From the NCBI GenBank assembly GCA_002803225.1, contig NXFV01000052.1:1-64000 (forward strand): a DNA stretch of 64,000 nucleotides, in the 5' to 3' direction. Both the position numbers and the translations under genes were made by a program. Shown piece by piece: positions 58,195 to 64,000 of the stretch; within the stretch, counting starts at the first letter, position 1, and each line of letters starts with the position of its first letter. Below the pieces are notes generated by a model that was given only the letters and a program-made list of their open reading frames with translations, had not been told where the DNA came from and did no database searches. This DNA is from Gamarada debralockiae (Eukaryota; Ascomycota; Leotiomycetes; Helotiales; Hyphodiscaceae).

Positions 58195-60936
58195 ATGGCG
58201 TCTACTTCTCAGTCTTCGCGACACAAATCTCGCCTTCTTCGCGAGATGTCTCGAGACCTAAACCGATCTATTCACTCGGTCGCATCTTCGACTGGTTCCA
58301 ATCACGGCACCGTCAGCACCGATTCTACTACCAGCAGCTTCAACCCAGAGAAGGACGAAGCCATCATGTCTACACGTCAATTGGACAATAACTATTCACA
58401 AAAGCTCCCTGAGCTCCGAACCACGGCCAAGAAGTATGGTCGCTGGGCTCCACGAGAGCAAACCGACATCGTCATCAATACATCAGCAATCGGTCGCGCA
58501 TTCCCAGGCTTCTCCCAGGGCGGCAGCTCGGATGATAGCATGTCCCTCGAAGTTGCACGCGCTCCAAAGTCCCATCAACAGCGACCCACTCCCACCAGAG
58601 TTGCTCGCGCCGAATATTCCGACAACCTCGACTCCTCCAATGTCGTCACCACCCTAGGCAGTGTTAAGATCCTAGGCACACCACAGAAGTCTTCCACCAA
58701 ACCTACCATTGTTCCTCGACGCGACACCGCATCACATAAAGAAAATATCCCACCGCCAAACGCCCAAAACCCCACGAATCGCTCCCCATACGTCTCCCAC
58801 GCAAGTCGCGCCACCAGCGGCGAACGACGAACTCTCGCAGAATTACACGCCAAAGTCGCTGATGATACGGACGGCTCTTTCATAGGAGATGAACGTCCCG
58901 CTACGGTCACCTTCCAACCCAAGAATACCCGCTTCTCCACTACCAGAATCAACACCTCCCACATTGCCAATGTCTCTTCGAAGCGACATGAAGCCGACGA
59001 TGATCTCGCCGAGAAACTTCGCACAGTTTCGGGTACACCATCAAAGCCACAAATGAAGCCACAGACTAACCACACTACAACCTCGAACACCCCAAATCCG
59101 ACCCAACAATCTTTCCTACTCCCAAATATGCCCGAAACCTCAGAAGTCATTCCCGCCTCATTCAACAAGGGCACCAGCATTCCTCTTCCGGGTGAAGAAC
59201 AGGACATCTACATCAACATCGATTTGTTGAGGGACAGGGTTGCAGATCTCGAGATCCAGCTTGCTCGATCACTCAACCTGCGTAAACAACTGGAAGATGA
59301 GATTCAACACTCGAAGCGACAATCGTTGACCCAGAGTGAACATTTCAAAGTTCAGATAGAGCGGGACCAGGCCGTGGCTCAGTTAGCCGAGTCCTTCAAA
59401 CGGGGTGAACAATTGGAAAACGAGGTTCGACAACTGAAAAAGCAACAATCGTTGATCCAGAGTGAGCGGTCGGGCATCCAGATGGAGCGGGACCAAGCTG
59501 TTCTCAAGCTGGCCGAATCCTTGAAGCGCAATGAACAATTGGAAAACGAGGTCCGACAATTGAAGAAGCAACAATCGTTGACCCAGAGTGAACTCTCCAG
59601 CATCCAGATGGAGCGGGACCAGGCCGTTGCCCGGCTGGCCGAATCCTTCAAGCTGAATGAGCAATTGAAATTCGACAACGAGGACTTGAAGATTGAAGTG
59701 GATGAACGCCGGAAGTACTCAGAGGAACTGACCACGGAGTCTACGCAAAGCTTCCAGGATCAAATGAAAGAAAACGAGTCTCTCCGAGGTCAACTCCAGC
59801 GACGGGATAAAGTCATCAATAAACTCCAAAATGCTACCCAAGAGATCCAACAATCATTCACCAGGATTGAACGATCCAAAACCAAGTCCAAGTCCAACAC
59901 CCAAGAAGCCTCATTCAACACTTCAGCCGACTCCTCATATGCCAGCATCCTTGGCCCTGGCTTCATGAAAAACCTCCGTCAACAGGTCGATAACGCACGA
60001 GCTGCAAAGGTTGAATTTCAGAACCAGGAAGACCTGACTGGTCGTTTCAGCATCAAGTCAGCTGGTCGGGTCGAGAAAGATCACACTGTCCGATCCAACG
60101 CATCCCACCGTCGTCATCACTCAGAGACAGCCGTTCGAGTTGAAGAAGATCACACTGTCCGATCCAACGCATCCCACCGCCGCCACCACTCAGAGACTGC
60201 CGGTCAAGTCGAAGAAGATCACACCGTCCAATCCAACGCATTCCACCGTCGCCAACATTCGGAGACTTCGGTTCATACTCGTACCACTCGACGTCGCCGA
60301 AACGAGACTGACGACATGACTTCCGCCTTCATCATCCCCGACATCTCTTTCAATGCCATCACCACTGAAGGAGTACATCCCACCCTTTCCGTCAATGCTC
60401 GCCGAGTTCTTGACAGCCTTTGCAAGCACGATTGCACCAATTGTACGGTTTGCACTCGTGTTGCATCATTCGACACCAAGAATCACACCAAACCAAAAAT
60501 CACCATTCCTAAACCTATCCCGGTCTCAGAGCGCATGCCCGAACCCACACCCTACGAAGACGAGCCCACCATTCGTCCATCTGTCGAACCTGGTCTCGCC
60601 CTCGGGACAGTCATCAAAGGCCTCGAAGACGAGGTCGCGCATTTAAAGTTGGAACACACACGCATTGCATCAGCATATGCCAAGCATGACTCTTCATTAG
60701 GCATGCGTCAGCGCAAGGCTTTGAAGAAGCGTCTTGATGAGCTTCTCATTGCCATCGAGAAGAAGTCAGATCAAGTCTACGCACTTTACGACGTTTTGGA
60801 GGGACAGAAGCAGAGTGGCCAGAACATGAGTGACAAGGATATTGAACTCACCCTCCTAAGCATTGGTATTGGAAGGGATGTTGAGGATGAGGAGTTGGAC
60901 CTCCCTTGGGAGGGCATTGATGAAACGGAATCATAG
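58195..60936 (+). CDS. Spindle-pole/centrosome protein, Cep57/Ppc89-like
   Basis: A single exon of 913 residues. Residues 1-340 are disordered and Ser/Pro/Thr-rich (MASTSQSSRHKSRLLREMSR start). Residues 345-560 are a long coiled coil with near-identical 42-residue units (six heptads). Residues 624-692 are three tandem 23-residue units. A C-x3-C-x2-C-x2-C cluster (KHDCTNCTVC) sits near 745-755, and the conserved C-terminal helix region (about 795-880, GTVIKGLEDEVAHLK, RKALKKRLDELL) matches the Cep57 microtubule-binding domain (PF06657) found in Ppc89-type spindle-pole proteins. The likely role is a structural coiled-coil protein of the spindle pole body. No intron is needed. The name is by motif, not alignment. 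Confidence 0.75.
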   Translation: MASTSQSSRHKSRLLREMSRDLNRSIHSVASSTGSNHGTVSTDSTTSSFNPEKDEAIMSTRQLDNNYSQKLPELRTTAKKYGRWAPREQTDIVINTSAIGRAFPGFSQGGSSDDSMSLEVARAPKSHQQRPTPTRVARAEYSDNLDSSNVVTTLGSVKILGTPQKSSTKPTIVPRRDTASHKENIPPPNAQNPTNRSPYVSHASRATSGERRTLAELHAKVADDTDGSFIGDERPATVTFQPKNTRFSTTRINTSHIANVSSKRHEADDDLAEKLRTVSGTPSKPQMKPQTNHTTTSNTPNPTQQSFLLPNMPETSEVIPASFNKGTSIPLPGEEQDIYINIDLLRDRVADLEIQLARSLNLRKQLEDEIQHSKRQSLTQSEHFKVQIERDQAVAQLAESFKRGEQLENEVRQLKKQQSLIQSERSGIQMERDQAVLKLAESLKRNEQLENEVRQLKKQQSLTQSELSSIQMERDQAVARLAESFKLNEQLKFDNEDLKIEVDERRKYSEELTTESTQSFQDQMKENESLRGQLQRRDKVINKLQNATQEIQQSFTRIERSKTKSKSNTQEASFNTSADSSYASILGPGFMKNLRQQVDNARAAKVEFQNQEDLTGRFSIKSAGRVEKDHTVRSNASHRRHHSETAVRVEEDHTVRSNASHRRHHSETAGQVEEDHTVQSNAFHRRQHSETSVHTRTTRRRRNETDDMTSAFIIPDISFNAITTEGVHPTLSVNARRVLDSLCKHDCTNCTVCTRVASFDTKNHTKPKITIPKPIPVSERMPEPTPYEDEPTIRPSVEPGLALGTVIKGLEDEVAHLKLEHTRIASAYAKHDSSLGMRQRKALKKRLDELLIAIEKKSDQVYALYDVLEGQKQSGQNMSDKDIELTLLSIGIGRDVEDEELDLPWEGIDETES
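59359..59658 (+). repeat. 126-bp coding repeat (42-residue coiled-coil unit)
   Basis: Units begin ERDQAV at 59359, 59485 and 59611, each 42 residues (six heptads); the third is cut short. They are nearly identical at the DNA level, which points to recent duplication or homogenisation. Confidence 0.9.
60064..60270 (+). repeat. 69-bp coding repeat (23-residue unit, three copies)
   Basis: Copies at 60064-60132, 60133-60201 and 60202-60270. The consensus contains VEEDHTVRSNASHRRHHSET; His and Arg dense, with only a few changes between copies. Confidence 0.92.
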
Positions 60937-62720
60937 ATATGAATTGCTCAGTGTATTTGAGCGATTGGATTAGGCATTTCTGGGCTTGAGACGTACATTC
61001 CTCACCCGGATTGCCAATGGATTGAGTGATTTGAGCTCGGGTTCATCCCTGGTGCTCTCCTCAGATCCTCCTTCGTTCTTAGATGTAATTGAAAAAGGTT
61101 TCAATCACTCAAACCGTCTGAATAATTGAGTCACTCATCCGGAAATCCCTGATTTGAATCGTTCGTTTCTCTTGAGCAATTGAAACCGTTCTATCAGCAC
61201 ATTTGAGGGCATGAAAATTCAATTGCCCTCTCAGTTTGACCGATTGATACCTCGATTGTCCTTCCCATTTAGGTATAAGACGAAATCTGACCATACAATT
61301 CTATTCAACCATCGGAGCGATGGACATGCGTTCAAGGCTGCTTCACTGCTTCGCTTTTGCCACACGCACATGCTAGATGCACCTTCCGTCTCGCCTGACC
61401 GCACAACCTCCCACACTTTACCTTCTCGAATCCCAACAAAGTTCACATTAACTTCTCAAAATATGTAACTGCAACACGAGATGTCCCGATCCTTCCCGGT
61501 TTAACGATCAAAATCGGATCTACCTGCCACGACGCTTCGTTTGATGCCAATATTTCAGTCCCTAATATGCTAGCAGTCAATTAGAGCTGTCTTAGGGGGG
61601 AATATAGTGGTATTTTAAAGACTAGCTAATATCTAAAGAGCTCAGATACAAAGAGGGAGACAGGCTCTCTTAAGCCATAGAAAGAAGAAATTATAGCTAT
61701 GCCTTATTCAGCAGTTCCAACCAACAACTTCTGCTGCACAGGGCTTCATCGGTGCTATATAAAAGCCACTTCGCCATCGTCGTCCGCTGGGAGACTCTCG
61801 GGACGATGTTGTCTTCCCCGATTTCTCTGGCACTGATACACCCACCGAGTTCATGAATGGGGCTTACAGATCATGGACCGCGGGTCCCAAGAACATTCAA
61901 GCTACCGGTTTAATTGGTTTATATGATAGGTTCATTATATATCGACCTCTGACTTATATCGAACGGTTCTAATTCAATTTATACCACGTCAGGGGTCTTT
62001 TATAAGATTAAATCGAACGCTCTACTCATAGATCTATTACGAAGTTAGTCGCTGAGCCTATTTGGGCGACGGAAGAATAGTCGCACCGTTGATAAATGAA
62101 GCCTTTTTTAATCTCGCATTTCGACCTAATCTCTTGAAGTATTCGCCCAGAGCTTAACACACGATACATTTGGCCCAAGTATTGATAATTAAACCCTGAA
62201 ATATAATACATTACCCCCGGTATAAGAGACTACCTTCTCTTCTCTGTTCTCTTCTTTTATATTCAGCTTTAGATTCTAAATTATAAGAATATCAGTGTTG
62301 TTTACTGATCGTCCACACTGACCGATTTCACTACACGTGATATAGACCTTCATGCCGTGGCTAGCAGCCAATATAAATTTGCACGTGATTCTGCACTTGA
62401 TTGATCTCCTGCAATAATCTTCACCCCTCTCGACTTCTATTCTTCTCTGCTTAGCTTAGAATTCTCAAATATCCGACCATTCACTCTGTTTTAAGCTGTG
62501 GTTGTGCCGTCACACCTTAGAGTTTGTGTGAGGAAGGCTAATAACCAACTACCCATAACCTTAGGCATTCAGTGTCAACAATGCGGGGCACATGCCACGT
62601 CAATCTCAGCCTCAGTCTTGATACAAAAGATGTTTATCTCAACCACACCCTATTTTGTGTCTCAAGCAAGCCTTGGAGATAATGCAAACCCTTGCTTGTC
62701 ACTCAATCAGATCAAGTCAT
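60937..62720. other. 1.8-kb intergenic region with AT-rich relict
   Basis: The left half is ordinary flank. From about 61560 to 62290 the sequence is AT-rich, with broken minus-strand frames such as 62211-62026, perhaps a decayed retroelement or transposon, but I find no diagnostic motif. The right end (62290-62720) leads to the next gene. Confidence 0.35.
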
Positions 62721-62915
62721 CATCCATCACGCGAGATTTTTGCGGATTTTGTTCTTGACGGCATCTTCATGAGCAGTGCTGAAATCATCCATCACGCGAG
62801 ATTTTTGCGGATTTTGTTCTTGACGGCATCTTCACGAGCAGTGCTGAAATCATCCATCACGCGAGATTTTTGCGGATTTTGTTCTTGACGGCATCTTCAC
62901 GAGCAGTGCTGAAAT
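62721..62915. repeat. 65-bp minisatellite, three copies
   Basis: Units begin CATCCATCACGCGAG at 62721, 62786 and 62851; a partial fourth (CATCCATCA, 62916-62924) runs directly into the ATG at 62925. Copies differ at only about one position. Confidence 0.95.
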
Positions 62916-62924
62916 CATCCATCA

Positions 62925-64000
62925 ATGGCTAATCAAATCAATGCCTCTATTCTCACAGCTCACAATGAGAATACTTTGGCCCTGGCAAATGTCACCTTGG
63001 ACTTTTCTCTCTTTAAAATCCAGCCACCTGTCGAATTTACTGGCCTGGGTAATTCTCTGTCAGAGCAGAGACGCAGTATCGCGGAGGATGGACCTCCACA
63101 TCAGACAGCACGCAAACTAGGAGCTCTATTTGAACAGATCATCCCTTCTACACCACGTCTGATCAAAGCCTACGGTTCTCGTGCCTCTGAGATATCCAGA
63201 TCGTCAGCGGCAAATTCTCCGGGAGGACGAAAGGATGGGGTCTTCTTACAACATGTCGGACCCGATGCAACGTCTTTATGGGCTGCTGCTACGTCTGGCT
63301 CTTCTGCTATTAGCGCCCATCTACTCGCATGCATGTTGGCACGTACATGGCCAGGGCCCGAGGCTGTTGCTATATGGGTGGAGATTGTTGCGGAGAGGAC
63401 TCGAATGATCATCACCAGTGCCCAGCAAGACGCTTACAATACTCCAATGGGAGCTCTCTTCGCAGCTCGAACCGGCATCTCTAGGAAGGAGCTAGCTGAT
63501 TGGGATGCGAGTGCTCGAGCTTGGCTCCAAGTTGCCGACGATGCCAAACAATTGCAACAGAAGCAACTCCTATTGATCGTTAGAAATATCTCTCTTCCCG
63601 TCAGCGAGATGGCTGGTACTTTTTCCAGCGTCACTGAAGCCTGGAGTACGGCGATGGTGGCCGTGGAGAAGCTCATAAGCGGCCAACCACAAAGTGCATC
63701 GAAAGGGGCCGTTCTGCTTGGCCTCGCATCTTGGTCCTTGTATCCCGACCTTCTGGTTCTTGCTGAAACTCCCACCCCGGTTCACTTCAACGATGAGCTA
63801 TTCCTAATTGGCGGCACACTTACCATTGGACTAGAAAACAGTGATTCCAGCAACGACGATGGCGTTTATTGGTCGTTAGCTCTCTCCCATCTTCGTTACT
63901 ATGGCGACCCTGTAATATCAAAAACATCGGTCGCCAATCAAGCATCACGGATCAGCATTGAAGAACTTCATCTTCTTTGTCTGGGAAGCGTACTTGCAGG
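62925..64000 (+). CDS. Conserved fungal protein of unknown function (partial, runs off the window)
   Basis: An uninterrupted frame from ATG 62925 to the window end gives 358 residues; the gene continues beyond. The start (MANQINASILTAHNENTLAL) was chosen as the first ATG of the long frame. The segments EDGPPHQTARKLGALFEQ, TSLWAAATSG..AISAHLLACML and WVEIVAERTRMI look strongly conserved and are of the kind I have seen in uncharacterised ascomycete proteins. There is no signal peptide, no clear membrane helix and no catalytic motif that I can name. Helix-rich composition suggests a soluble protein. The 65-bp minisatellite ends at its start codon. Confidence 0.75.
   Translation, partial: MANQINASILTAHNENTLALANVTLDFSLFKIQPPVEFTGLGNSLSEQRRSIAEDGPPHQTARKLGALFEQIIPSTPRLIKAYGSRASEISRSSAANSPGGRKDGVFLQHVGPDATSLWAAATSGSSAISAHLLACMLARTWPGPEAVAIWVEIVAERTRMIITSAQQDAYNTPMGALFAARTGISRKELADWDASARAWLQVADDAKQLQQKQLLLIVRNISLPVSEMAGTFSSVTEAWSTAMVAVEKLISGQPQSASKGAVLLGLASWSLYPDLLVLAETPTPVHFNDELFLIGGTLTIGLENSDSSNDDGVYWSLALSHLRYYGDPVISKTSVANQASRISIEELHLLCLGSVLA

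Noticed and set aside
57975..58391. 138-codon plus-strand frame overlapping the start of the Cep57-like gene
   Set aside because: It overlaps the 5' leader and first codons of a long, domain-containing frame and shows no features of its own.
61560..62290. Possible decayed LTR retroelement in AT-rich sequence
   Set aside because: No reverse transcriptase, integrase, primer-binding site or paired LTRs could be identified; left as an unassigned AT-rich stretch.
62655..62888. 77-codon frame running through the 65-bp repeats
   Set aside because: Created by the repeats; the unit length is not a multiple of three and the translated copies fall in different frames.
62721..62915. CRISPR-like array
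   Set aside because: The units are contiguous without unique spacers, and this is a fungal genome; it is a minisatellite.
1..64000. tRNA, rRNA or other structured RNA genes
   Set aside because: I scanned by eye for tRNA T-loop motifs (GGTTCGAATCC type) and rRNA-like stretches and saw none with a matching fold; tRNAscan-SE and Infernal would be decisive.

Overview
The window is nuclear DNA of a filamentous ascomycete (Pezizomycotina). Genes carry short introns of about 45-180 bases with GT..AG ends and CTAAC-like branch sites. The families present (Ame1/CENP-U kinetochore protein, Cep57/Ppc89 spindle-pole protein, URI/DUF3835 protein, PDR-type ABC transporter, fungal P450s, fungal rhodopsin-like membrane protein, Sulfotransfer_4-type protein) are typical of that group. 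A Leotiomycete is my guess from general resemblance only. The splice models below were built by hand from reading frame and splice sites and were not tested against transcripts.

Layout. 0.4-1.9 kb: a secreted cysteine-rich protein. 1.9-18 kb: a gene-poor stretch of decayed genes (alpha/beta-hydrolase scrap, DUF3455 tail, NmrA-like and bZIP pseudogenes, a mutated Tc1/mariner transposase, an SDR pseudogene) in which one gene, a small sulfotransferase-like protein at 9.1-9.9 kb, is still intact. 18.3-20.6 kb: an unusual SDR (3-beta-HSD type) fused to a hemerythrin HHE domain. 23.5-31.9 kb: an intact cytochrome P450 and a full-size PDR ABC transporter, divergently transcribed. The last 20 codons of the transporter lie in a 474-bp TA-flanked inverted-repeat element. 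32.8-35 kb: a small membrane protein gene and a decayed tandem copy of it. 35.3-38.8 kb: a GH106-like glycosidase. 39-45 kb: housekeeping genes (Ame1/CENP-U-like and URI-like). 45.3-56.3 kb: a metabolic neighbourhood in decay (MFS pseudogene, alpha/beta hydrolase with one frameshift, intact P450, a 1.13-kb inverted-repeat element, a rhodopsin-like pseudogene, an O-methyltransferase pseudogene). 58.2-60.9 kb: a Cep57/Ppc89-like protein with internal repeats. 62.9 kb to the end: the start of a conserved fungal gene of unknown function, with a 65-bp minisatellite ending at its start codon.

How it fits together. Conserved cell-division and housekeeping genes (Ame1, URI, Cep57) alternate with accessory blocks. 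The accessory blocks hold oxidoreductases, transporters and tailoring-type enzymes, many broken by stops, frameshifts and transposon remnants. No PKS, NRPS, terpene synthase, CRISPR array, rRNA or tRNA was recognised. The clearest new observations are the SDR-hemerythrin fusion, the transposon-derived C-terminus of the ABC transporter with a matching empty site in the adjacent tandem copy, and the two different TA-flanked inverted-repeat elements.
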